Source of the DNA: Phycisphaerae bacterium | GTDB lineage: Bacteria; Planctomycetota; Phycisphaerae; UBA1845 | Assembly: GCA_029260235.1 (NCBI GenBank) | Contig: JAJDDP010000133.1 | Location: 1 to 63,233, forward strand | DNA length: 63,233 nucleotides | Direction of reading: 5' to 3' | Shown here: positions 9,137 through 16,978 of the stretch, one piece after another | Numbering within the stretch: the stretch's first letter is position 1 | Layout of the letters: each line of letters opens with the position of its first letter | Position numbers and translations under genes: made by a program | The notes under the pieces: model-generated | The model's database searches: none | Told to the model about the DNA's origin: nothing | Seen by the model: the letters and a program-made list of their open reading frames with translations, nothing else

Positions 9137-11767
9137 CTACTCGGGTGACACTTCTGGAGCCTCGCCTTTGAGCTGGGCCAATCGTTCATTACAGGCGGCG
9201 ATTTCAGCGGCGATTTCATCGGGCACGCCTTGATCACTCACTGCGAGAATCTTCTGCTCCTGCATGCTCGTAAAGACGGAATGGCATTTCTTTAGCCACT
9301 TGGCTGCTCCGCGCGCATGGCCTTGCCTTTGGCGGTTGCTCAGAGATTCATCTTCTTCCAAGGCCGTGGCGACCTCGGCCAGTTTGTAGAAGGCTACGCC
9401 CAGTTTGCGTTGGGCGTCGGGGTCGTCTTGGTTTCGCTCTGCATGCTCTTCGCACAGTTTCAGATGCTGCCTGAACGCTTCTGTCGCGGCAGCTGTGTTG
9501 CCTAGGCCGAGCTGAGTCTCGCCGATTCGGATGTAGGCCACCAAGAGGTCCGATCGAACACCCTCGTAATCAGTGTCATCGGCAATGAGTGCCTCGGCGC
9601 TGCTGACCGCTCTGTAGAAGTAGGGCAGCGCTTTCTGGAAATCCCCCGATCGTTGGTAGGCGTAGCCGACGCGTTCGGCTGCGATGCCGAGGTCGCGCCG
9701 GAACACGACGTTGTGTGGCTCATCCCTTGCCAGGGCCTCCAGGATGGCTAGGCCTTGCTGATGATTGCCCAGGGCATCGGCTGGCTTACCCTGCTTGTCG
9801 AGAATCCCAGCGAGTCGGCCACTGATCGACGCCACCGCATGACGGCCCATCACATCCTCCGGGTCTTGTTCGATCACGAGGTTGAACATGGCCAGCGCCT
9901 TCATCGCTGCTATTCGAGCCTCGTCGAGTTGGCCCGCTTCATCATGCGAATTGGTTCGGATTTGATAGCATTGCCCCAGCTGGCGGCGAATGTCGATATC
10001 TTCGGGGAATGTTCGATTCAAGTTCTCGAGATGGAGTAGGGCACGCTGGTGGTAATCGTTCCCTTCTGTTCGCCGTCCCATAGATGTCAACAGGACGCCA
10101 ATTCTGTTGAAGGCGATTCCTACGCTCTGCTGTGGCCCCTTCTCAGCGGGGGATGCGTCGGCCACGGCCTGTACGAACCTGAGACTGCTCTGGTAGCTCT
10201 TGAGGGCACCTCCAGGATCGCCCAGATTGGGCGTAGATGGATTGCCCTGCACATCGCCGAGCTGGCCAAATGCAGCCCCGAGTTGGGCCTGGAGTCTAAC
10301 GTCGTTAGGATCAATGTCTTCGGCGAGGCTGTCGAGGTACAGCAATGCCTTCTTCACCAGGAATTCTCGGGCGGGCGTCGAACCGGCCAGCCACCTGATC
10401 TGTGCGTCGAACTCGAAGATCAGCGAGTGAACCAGATCGCGCACTTCATCGAGACGTCGCTCAGCCCGTTCACGCTGCCGCTCTTCTGCTCGCCTAGCCA
10501 ACTGGGCCTCGTCTCGGGCCTTTGATGCCATCGCCGCCTGCCGGGTTGTCACAATGATGCCCGAGAGCAGCAATACAAACACGATGGCCACACTCCACAC
10601 CAAGCCTCGGTTCCGCCGGGCGAATTTTTGCATCTGATACGTCGCGCTGGGAGGATGTGCCGTGATCGGCTCATCGCTGAGATACCGGCGGATATCCATC
10701 GCAAGATCCGACGCCGATTGAATACGCCGTTCTTTGTCTTTCTCTAGCGCCTTGCCAAGAATCGTGGTCAAGTCACCACGATAGAGTCGGCTGACCGAGC
10801 TGAGCAGCCTGGCTTCGTCCTCACGAATCACCCGCACAGCTTCATGGATGAGCTTGCGGTCCACCTCATAGGGCATTTCTCCGCTGAGCAACTCGTACAG
10901 GATTACCCCCAAGGCATAAACGTCCGAACGCGTATCGATATCCGCAGGATCACCGGCTGCTTGCTCCGGACTCATGTACTTGATCGTCCCGAGCAGCTGA
11001 CCGGTCTGCGTCTGCATTGTGGTCACGAGTGTGTCTGCATCGCTGATCCGAGCGATGCCAAAGTCGAGGATCTTGGGCCGAACGGACTGATCCGCGTGCT
11101 CCACCAGGATGTTGCCCGGCTTCAGGTCTCGGTGAACTACACCTTTTTGGTGGGCATGATGCACCGCGTCGCAGATCAGGGCGAACAATCTCAGAAGCGT
11201 CCGTACGTCCGGTGACTCCTGTTTGACGTATTCCAGAAGCGACGCCCCGTCGATCAGCTCCATGGCAATAAACGGCACCGATACCCCACCGGCGACATAG
11301 ATCCCAGCCTCATAGACTTGGGCAATTCCCTCATGGCGTAAGCGCCCGAGCACCTGCGCCTCGTACTCGAAGCGTCGCAGCAACACAGTGGAAGTTAGCC
11401 CCGGCCGAATGACTTTTAGGGCGACAATTCTGCCGGTCTTCTCCTGCTCAGCCTCATATACCACGCCCATGCCACCAACACCCAGCAGCTTCACGATGCG
11501 GTATTGCCCAATGGATTCTGGGATCGCTGCGCCGGGGTTTTCAATCTGCACAGAAGCGGCATCAACACGGAACTCCGCTCCGAGGGCTGGCTCTCTCATG
11601 AAGCCAGGTGCCGGATCTGAATCTACGCGCAATAGAGACTCCACTTCTTCGCGCAACCAAGTGTTGTCTGCACAGGCATCATCCAGGAATTCCGGGCGGG
11701 CGGCGGTATCTAATTTGCGCGCCTGATGAAAGATCCGCTGGATTTCTTCGAACCTGCCAGAACTCAT
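9137..11767 (-). CDS. Transmembrane Ser/Thr protein kinase with C-terminal TPR-like repeats
   Basis: An 876-residue Hanks-type kinase. The kinase domain (about residues 85-350) has the glycine loop LLGVGGMGVVYEA, ATP lysine K118, catalytic HRDLKPGN with D214, DFG at D235 and MSPEQA. One membrane segment follows at about 389-408, then a charged coiled-coil stretch and a long helical region with TPR-like repeats (about 470-830), likely the sensory or protein-binding part. Kinases of this build occur in many planctomycete genomes next to ECF sigma factors. Here the gene starts within the last four bases of the sigma gene (11764-11767), so translational coupling is likely and the kinase may control that sigma factor by phosphorylation; this last step is inference. 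Confidence 0.93.
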   Translation of the reverse strand: MSSGRFEEIQRIFHQARKLDTAARPEFLDDACADNTWLREEVESLLRVDSDPAPGFMREPALGAEFRVDAASVQIENPGAAIPESIGQYRIVKLLGVGGMGVVYEAEQEKTGRIVALKVIRPGLTSTVLLRRFEYEAQVLGRLRHEGIAQVYEAGIYVAGGVSVPFIAMELIDGASLLEYVKQESPDVRTLLRLFALICDAVHHAHQKGVVHRDLKPGNILVEHADQSVRPKILDFGIARISDADTLVTTMQTQTGQLLGTIKYMSPEQAAGDPADIDTRSDVYALGVILYELLSGEMPYEVDRKLIHEAVRVIREDEARLLSSVSRLYRGDLTTILGKALEKDKERRIQSASDLAMDIRRYLSDEPITAHPPSATYQMQKFARRNRGLVWSVAIVFVLLLSGIIVTTRQAAMASKARDEAQLARRAEERQRERAERRLDEVRDLVHSLIFEFDAQIRWLAGSTPAREFLVKKALLYLDSLAEDIDPNDVRLQAQLGAAFGQLGDVQGNPSTPNLGDPGGALKSYQSSLRFVQAVADASPAEKGPQQSVGIAFNRIGVLLTSMGRRTEGNDYHQRALLHLENLNRTFPEDIDIRRQLGQCYQIRTNSHDEAGQLDEARIAAMKALAMFNLVIEQDPEDVMGRHAVASISGRLAGILDKQGKPADALGNHQQGLAILEALARDEPHNVVFRRDLGIAAERVGYAYQRSGDFQKALPYFYRAVSSAEALIADDTDYEGVRSDLLVAYIRIGETQLGLGNTAAATEAFRQHLKLCEEHAERNQDDPDAQRKLGVAFYKLAEVATALEEDESLSNRQRQGHARGAAKWLKKCHSVFTSMQEQKILAVSDQGVPDEIAAEIAACNERLAQLKGEAPEVSPE

Positions 11768-12330
11768 CTGCCGTCCTCGCCTCCCAGCTCACGGCGAAGC
11801 CAAACACGGGCGAATTCCCACTTCTCCTTAACCGTGGTCACTCCCAATCCAAGCAACTCAGCTGTTTGGGCGATGGTCATCCCGCCAAAAAAACGAAGTT
11901 CAACGACCCGAGCGCTGCGCTCATCCAGTTTGGCCAATCGTTCCATCGCATCGTTCAATGCCAGCATGTCTATCGAAGATGTGCCCGGCATCCCTTCGAG
12001 ACCGCTCAATGTCAGCCGTCGCCACCCGCGTCCGCGTTTGGCAGCCTTCTTCGACCGGGCATGATCAACAAGCACGCGACGAATAGCGCCGGCGGCGGCA
12101 TTGGCAAAGTGGGCTTGGTCACGAAACTCAATCCGATCAATCTCAGCCAGTCTTAGGTAGGCCTCGTGAACCAGGGCAGTGGGTTGGAGTGTGTGGTCAG
12201 GACGTTCCTGCAGCAGGTAAGCCTCTGCCAAGGCGCGAAGCTCTGCGTACACCTTGGGCATAAGTTGAGAGGCCCCGGCTACGCTGTCATTCTTGCTCGG
12301 GCCCGATTTGTCCTCTGGCGACGGCATCAT
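11764..12330 (-). CDS. ECF-subfamily RNA polymerase sigma factor (planctomycete type)
   Basis: A 188-residue sigma factor. Region 2 is at about residues 25-95 (LMPKVYAELRALAEAYLLQE, LVHEAYLRL) and region 4 at about 120-180 (LDERSARVVELRFFGGMTI, then a helix-turn-helix ending VKEKWEFARVWLRREL). The pattern RPDHTLQPTALVHEAYLRL is typical of the sigma-70 X6 group (TIGR02999), often paired with Ser/Thr kinases in Planctomycetota. No anti-sigma gene is visible; the overlapping kinase probably takes that regulatory role. The start may be 12330 or the adjacent ATG 12327; AGGGA lies just upstream. Target promoters are not known. Confidence 0.93.
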   Translation of the reverse strand: MMPSPEDKSGPSKNDSVAGASQLMPKVYAELRALAEAYLLQERPDHTLQPTALVHEAYLRLAEIDRIEFRDQAHFANAAAGAIRRVLVDHARSKKAAKRGRGWRRLTLSGLEGMPGTSSIDMLALNDAMERLAKLDERSARVVELRFFGGMTIAQTAELLGLGVTTVKEKWEFARVWLRRELGGEDGR

Positions 12331-12724
12331 GGCCTGTCCCTTGGAAAAATGAAGATTCTCCGGCCAAATCTCTTCCGTTCTACGCCTCTATGTGCGAGGG
12401 CGGAGCGTCTTAACCTGCGAACCCCTCCATGATGATCGGCTCGATATCGCGAGGCTAGGTTCCAGTGTGTAGAACGGCATCCCCATCATACCGTTTCCCC
12501 TCCGTGGAGGCATTCCGGGCCCATCGCTTGATGCCGATAACATCGCTTGGAATGCCTCCTCTCCGCGTTCGACGAGGTCCACGCCTAGAAAGCCGAGTAG
12601 CGTCGCCTTCCGGGCCGCGCGACGCAGGGCGAATCGTCACTCCCCAACGCGTAGACCACGAGCACAGGCTAACTACAGATTCACGCCCTCCACCGGGGGT
12701 GGACGCTACCTATGGAGCGAAGTG
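12331..12724. other. Divergent intergenic region between sigma factor and repeat protein
   Basis: About 394 bases between two divergently transcribed genes, so it should hold both promoters. No coding frame is convincing. A strong inverted repeat lies at 12506-12559, with the direct repeat CATCGCTTG (12522-12530 and 12541-12549) in and beside its loop. A good ribosome binding site (GGAG) precedes the ATG at 12725. Confidence 0.5.
12506..12559. repeat. Inverted repeat with 11-bp perfect arms
   Basis: GGAGGCATTCC at 12506-12516 is the exact reverse complement of GGAATGCCTCC at 12549-12559, with a 32-base loop. CCTCC at 12499-12503 could compete for the first arm. It sits in a divergent promoter region about 165 bases before the ATG at 12725, so it may be a structured leader or a protein-binding site. 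Confidence 0.55.
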
Positions 12725-15064
12725 ATGCGAGAAATCGACGATAACCCCCACCGAGCGCGGCCAGCTTTGAAGATCTGGGCGATATTGGCAGTCTGGCTGA
12801 CTGTACTTCCAGTCGTCTTGGCTGTGGGATCCAGTCAGGCAATGGCCCAGACCATCACCGAGATTATTGACGCTACAGGTGACGGGTTGGGCAATACTCT
12901 TGATCGTCCTGAGGGCATTGCCGTGAACAACCTTGGCAATGTCTACGTGGTGGGGAAGTTCAGCAACAACGCCTTCAAAGTTACGCCGGGCGGGGTGATC
13001 ACCGAGATCATCGACGCCACGGGAGACGGCGCGGGGAATACAGTAAGCGGTGCTACTAAAATCGCCGTGGACAGCGTGGGTAGCGCCTACATTACGGCAA
13101 GCACCAGCCGAAACTCTCTAAAGATCGCATCCAGCGGGATTGTCACCGAGATCATCGATGCTACGGGTGATGGCGGGGGCAATACGCTATCGAGTCCTGA
13201 GGGCCTCGCCGTGGACGAGGCGGGCAACGTCTACGTATCGGGTTTGAACAGCGACAACGCATTCAAGATCACCCCATCTGGGACCATCATCGAGATCATC
13301 GACTCGAGTGGCGACGGCGCGGGCAATGTCTTTGATGGTCCTCGCGGCAGCATCGCGGTAGACAGCTTGGGCAGCATCTATGTGCCGGGAGGAAATAGCG
13401 ACAACGTCTTTGAAATATCGCCGACGGGGGTCGTCACCGAAATCATCGACTTTACCGGCGACGGCGCGGGCAATGCCCTTGATTTCCCTTTCGACGTCGC
13501 GGTGGATGTTGCGGGAAATGTTTATGTGACTGGAATTGTCAGCGATAACGTGTTCAAGATTACACAGGCAGGGGTCATCACCGAGATCATTGACGCCACG
13601 GGCGACGGTGCGGGCCATGCCTTGGATGGTCCGTCAGGCCTCGCGGTGGACGCAGCGGGCAACGTCTATGTGCCGGGAAATGTCAGCAACAACGCCTTCA
13701 AGATCACGCCGGCTGGGGTTATTACCGAGATCATCAATTCTTCCGGCGACGGAGCGGGCAATGGCCTTGTTAGCACTACCGGTATCGCAGTGGACGATTC
13801 GGGCAATATCTATGTGACAGGTCTTAATAGCGACAACGCTTTTAAGATTACGCTTCCTGAACCTGCTCCAGTGGCGAGTTTTCAGGGCTTGGGCGGACTG
13901 CCGGGGGCGGCGCTTTCCAGCTTTGCCAGTGCCGTATCTCCGGACGGCACCGCCGTCGTGGGGCAGAGCTTCACGTCATCCGGCTTTGAGGCATTTCGGT
14001 GGACGGCCGGGGGGGGCATGATCGGCTTGGGTGCTCTGCTACCTGGCGTATTTCTGAGCGATGCGAACGCCGTATCAGCGGACGGCGAAGTGGTCGTCGG
14101 CCTGAGCCAACCCACAGCTGGCATTGAAGCGTTTCGCTGGACGGCGGGGAGCGGGATGGTCGGCTTGGGCGACCTGCCAGGCGGCAGTTTCAGTAGTCAA
14201 GCGAACGATGTTTCGGCCGACGGCACGGACATCGTGGGACACGGTGAGGACGGTTCTTGCACCAAGGCGTTTCGGTGGACGGCCGGAGGCGGCCTGATCG
14301 ACTTAGGTGGGCTGCCTGGCGGAAGTGGTTGTGGCGATGCGGTTGCTGTATCGGCAAATGGCACGGTCATCACTGGGAATAGTGACTCTCCGTCGGGGAG
14401 CGAAGCGTTTCGTTGGACGGCGATTAGCGGCATGGTCGGCCTCGGTGATCTGCCTGGTGGCAGCTTCTCAAGCACAGCCAATGGCATGTCCGCGGACGGC
14501 ATGGTCGTCGTGGGGAGCAGCAGTTCGGCAGCCGTCGTTCTTGCGGAAGCGTTTCGCTGGACGGCGGGCAGCGGGATGGTCGGCCTGGGTGACATACCCA
14601 GCGGCATAGGGAGAAGCCAAGCGTTTGCTACCTCGGGGGATGGCTCGGTCGTAGTGGGGGACAGCCTAACCGCAGCCGGCAGCGAAGCATTCATCTGGAC
14701 GGCCGACGATGGCATGCGCTCGTTGGAGGATGTATTGGTTACCGACTACGGCCTCGACCTGACCGGTTGGACGCTGAGGTTTGCCTACGGCGTCTCAGAC
14801 GATGGCCTGACCATCGTGGGAGCTGGGTCAAACCCAGATTCCCTGGATGAAGCCTGGATCGCCACCCTTCTCCCGTCCTGCAGAGCTGATCTGGATGGGG
14901 ACGGCGTGGGTGACCTCACTGATCTCGGCATCCTCTCAGCCTGCCTCACCGGGCCGAGGGAGCCCATTGGAATCACTTGCGATGTGGCTGACCGTAACGG
15001 TGACGGATCGGTCGACTTGCGCGACTCCGCACCATTCCAGATTGCGTTTGGCTGCTCAGAATAG
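12725..15064 (+). CDS. Secreted double-propeller protein: NHL-like repeats, HAF repeats and dockerin-like C-terminus
   Basis: A 779-residue exported protein. The ATG at 12725 (GGAG 7 bases before) is preferred over the GTG at 12722. A signal peptide covers about residues 1-40, ending in AMA. Then come seven NHL-like repeats of about 48 residues, each reading roughly ITEIIDATGDGAGN...AVD..GNVYV.G..SDNAFKIT, followed by seven HAF repeats of about 47 residues (GLGDLPGGSFSS..N.VSADG..VVG.S...EAFRWTAG), the seventh diverged. The last 60 residues hold two EF-hand-like dockerin loops (DLDGDGVGDLTDLG and DRNGDGSVDLRDSA). Each seven-repeat block could fold as one seven-bladed propeller. Role unknown; adhesion or binding outside the cell is an inference. 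The gene is monocistronic and convergent with lepB. Confidence 0.9.
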   Translation: MREIDDNPHRARPALKIWAILAVWLTVLPVVLAVGSSQAMAQTITEIIDATGDGLGNTLDRPEGIAVNNLGNVYVVGKFSNNAFKVTPGGVITEIIDATGDGAGNTVSGATKIAVDSVGSAYITASTSRNSLKIASSGIVTEIIDATGDGGGNTLSSPEGLAVDEAGNVYVSGLNSDNAFKITPSGTIIEIIDSSGDGAGNVFDGPRGSIAVDSLGSIYVPGGNSDNVFEISPTGVVTEIIDFTGDGAGNALDFPFDVAVDVAGNVYVTGIVSDNVFKITQAGVITEIIDATGDGAGHALDGPSGLAVDAAGNVYVPGNVSNNAFKITPAGVITEIINSSGDGAGNGLVSTTGIAVDDSGNIYVTGLNSDNAFKITLPEPAPVASFQGLGGLPGAALSSFASAVSPDGTAVVGQSFTSSGFEAFRWTAGGGMIGLGALLPGVFLSDANAVSADGEVVVGLSQPTAGIEAFRWTAGSGMVGLGDLPGGSFSSQANDVSADGTDIVGHGEDGSCTKAFRWTAGGGLIDLGGLPGGSGCGDAVAVSANGTVITGNSDSPSGSEAFRWTAISGMVGLGDLPGGSFSSTANGMSADGMVVVGSSSSAAVVLAEAFRWTAGSGMVGLGDIPSGIGRSQAFATSGDGSVVVGDSLTAAGSEAFIWTADDGMRSLEDVLVTDYGLDLTGWTLRFAYGVSDDGLTIVGAGSNPDSLDEAWIATLLPSCRADLDGDGVGDLTDLGILSACLTGPREPIGITCDVADRNGDGSVDLRDSAPFQIAFGCSE
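12854..13855 (+). repeat. Array of seven NHL-like coding repeats (period about 143 bases)
   Basis: Seven in-frame repeats of 47-49 codons, each starting near (I/V)TEII(D/N) and ending near FKITPAG. Copies 3 to 7 are closest to one another, which suggests recent duplication; copies 1 and 2 are more diverged. Confidence 0.85.
13876..14866 (+). repeat. Array of seven HAF-type coding repeats (period about 140 bases)
   Basis: Six clear repeats of 46-48 codons with the core SADGTVVVG and EAF(R/I)WTA, followed by a seventh diverged copy (GVSDDGLTIVGAG, DEAWIATL). They match the family described as probable extracellular repeat, HAF family. Confidence 0.85.
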
Positions 15065-15095
15065 GAATTGTCGATAGATGCCGGCCTCACGCCGC

Positions 15096-15794
15096 TCAAG
15101 GAATCTTGCGCAAGAATCGATCCCACCGAGGCCAATACCAGTTTTCTAGATCGAGGGAGAGGACTACCCGTCCGCTGCGGGCGTGGATTTCATCCCGCTT
15201 GATGCAGCCGAAGAACCGCGAATCGCGGCTGTTGTCTCTGTTGTCGCCCATCATGAAGAATTGACCCTCGGGCACGATGTACGGGCCTGCCCATCGTTTT
15301 GCCGGGATGGCTGGCGTGGTCATCATCGCGTGGGATCTACCGTCGATGATCTCATTGGCGAAGCGGTACTTCTCCTGAGTTTTGGCAGGAATCTGATCGA
15401 CCGTTTCAGCATCCAACGGCTCGTAGGCCATCTGAACTCCGTTCACGAACAGCATGTTCTGGCGGAGTTCGATCACGTCACCCGGTACGCCTATGATGCG
15501 CTTCACCAGCCGATCACCCGTATCCGGAGCGAAGCAAATCACCACGTCGCCTCGCGCAGGATCGCTCCACTGCACTAGCCACCAATCGGTGAACGGAAAT
15601 CGCAAGCCATAGGCGAGCTTATTGGCAAAGATTCGGTCGCCCTCCAAGATGGTCGGTTTCATGGAACCAGTCGGCACGTCGTTCCAATCGGCCACGGCAG
15701 ACTTGAACGACCCCAGCACCAGAACCACGACCAGCAGTGGCTTGAACCACTCCTGCCAGAGGAGTTGCAACCGCATTTTGGTCCGTCGATTCAT
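15096..15794 (-). CDS. lepB: Signal peptidase I
   Basis: A 232-residue type I signal peptidase that removes signal peptides from exported proteins at the outer face of the cytoplasmic membrane. The ATG at 15794 follows GGAG by 7 bases and is preferred to the TTG at 15800. One N-terminal membrane segment (about residues 17-30) precedes the catalytic serine in VPTGSMKPT (S44), the general-base lysine in RLVKRIIGVPGD (K98), and the box MMGDNRDNSRDSRFFG. All signature residues are present. The short form with one membrane segment suits the many exported proteins in this window. The gene is convergent with the repeat-protein gene, 31 bases apart, and divergent from the response regulator gene. Confidence 0.95.
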   Translation of the reverse strand: MNRRTKMRLQLLWQEWFKPLLVVVLVLGSFKSAVADWNDVPTGSMKPTILEGDRIFANKLAYGLRFPFTDWWLVQWSDPARGDVVICFAPDTGDRLVKRIIGVPGDVIELRQNMLFVNGVQMAYEPLDAETVDQIPAKTQEKYRFANEIIDGRSHAMMTTPAIPAKRWAGPYIVPEGQFFMMGDNRDNSRDSRFFGCIKRDEIHARSGRVVLSLDLENWYWPRWDRFLRKIP

Positions 15795-16238
15795 TCGCAA
15801 TCTCCAGTCAATGAAGGGGTGTCCAGCTTACAATACCTACGCCCCAACAAACACTCGGTTCTGTTTGATTTTGTCGCCAACTGGTTGCAGAGGCCGCCAA
15901 CGCTGTAACGGAGCCGTAACATAAGCCTCCCCGCCGCAGCACACACGCTGCCTACTATCGGCCAGCAGGAGACTATCTCCGCGAAGTCTTGCCCCATAAT
16001 CCTGCCCCAAGGCCGTTTGCAGTGGAATCCAAGTCGGCTTGCCGGCGTTGAGTCGCTGGCGACTGGAGCCCCCGGTTGGTCAATGCGGTTAGCATCGGAC
16101 GCCACAAACCGGAGTCGCATAGCCGATCTGCCCGGGCTATGATATCGACAGAACCAAGCCCTAGTTGGGGACAAAGGTAGAGTGGTCACTCGCCGATCAA
16201 GTCTGAGTGAAGCTGGTTGAGGTTGCGACGAGGAATTC
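15795..16238. other. Divergent intergenic region between lepB and the response regulator gene
   Basis: About 444 bases that should hold both promoters. A long minus-strand frame crosses the region but has no recognisable domain and overlaps the start of the response regulator gene, so I treat it as chance. GAGGAATTC just before 16239 gives the ribosome binding site of that gene. No clear operator was found. Confidence 0.5.
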
Positions 16239-16973
16239 ATGGCCAATAGACGCCGAATCGTAGTCGTTGAAGATGAAGGCCCCATCCGCCGTGGGGTGGT
16301 TGATATGCTGACCATGGCGGGCTATGAGCCGGTCGAGGCAGCCGACGGGGCTGCGGGTTTAGCCGAGGCTCGCCGTGTCGGAGTGGATTTGGTTCTGCTC
16401 GATCTGCGGCTGCCGAAGTTGGACGGCCTGGAGGTGTTGGCTGAACTGAAGACCACTCATCCCGGGCTGCCAGTGATCATACTCACCGCCCGCGGATCTG
16501 AAGATGACCGCGTCAAAGGGCTCAAAGGCGGCGCCGACGACTACGTAGTCAAGCCATTCTCAGCCCGCGAGCTTCTCGCTCGGATTGAAGCGGTGTTGCG
16601 GCGATCGGCAGAGAGGCCTTCGGTTGTCCGCCGCATCGTTTGCGATGGCAACGAAATCGACTTTGAGCGGCGCGAGATCTTGTTCGCCGACGAAACGAAA
16701 ACCCAACTCTCCGAGATGGAAGCTTCGATTCTCACCCACCTCGCTGCCAATTCGGAGCGAGTTGTATCGCGTGATGAATTGCTGTCCTGTGTTTGGGGCA
16801 TCAGTGGCGAAAGATTGGAGACCCGGGCGGTGGACATGCACATCACCCGATTGCGTGGCAAGCTTTCCCCACCCGAACAAGAGAGCAAAGTGGACTGGGT
16901 GGTCACCGTGCGCGGCAAGGGTTACATGCTGGGCCGGGAAGTGACCACTGAAGTGGCCGGCGCTCCGGAGTAA
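16239..16973 (+). CDS. OmpR/PhoB-family response regulator
   Basis: A 244-residue DNA-binding response regulator. The receiver domain (about residues 5-118) has the acidic pair EDE at 11-13, the phosphoacceptor D55 in LVLLDLRLPKLDG, and the lysine in VVKPFSARELLARI. The C-terminal winged helix (about 135-230) ends with WVVTVRGKGYMLG, typical of the OmpR/PhoB group. The ATG at 16239 follows GAGG. The histidine kinase gene starts 5 bases after its stop, so the two form one two-component system; the signal and target genes are not visible. Confidence 0.95.
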   Translation: MANRRRIVVVEDEGPIRRGVVDMLTMAGYEPVEAADGAAGLAEARRVGVDLVLLDLRLPKLDGLEVLAELKTTHPGLPVIILTARGSEDDRVKGLKGGADDYVVKPFSARELLARIEAVLRRSAERPSVVRRIVCDGNEIDFERREILFADETKTQLSEMEASILTHLAANSERVVSRDELLSCVWGISGERLETRAVDMHITRLRGKLSPPEQESKVDWVVTVRGKGYMLGREVTTEVAGAPE

Positions 16974-16978
16974 TCTCG

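Noticed and set aside
13187-14715. Long minus-strand frames opposite the repeat protein
   Set aside because: They mirror the coding repeats of the plus strand; repeats commonly make long antisense frames.
12854-14866. CRISPR array or DNA tandem repeat locus
   Set aside because: The periodic sequence is in frame and encodes protein repeats of about 47 residues; units vary and there are no short identical repeats with unique spacers.
15791-16315. 174-codon minus-strand frame across the lepB/regulator gap
   Set aside because: No recognisable domain, Ser/Arg-rich shadow composition, and it overlaps the start of the response regulator gene.
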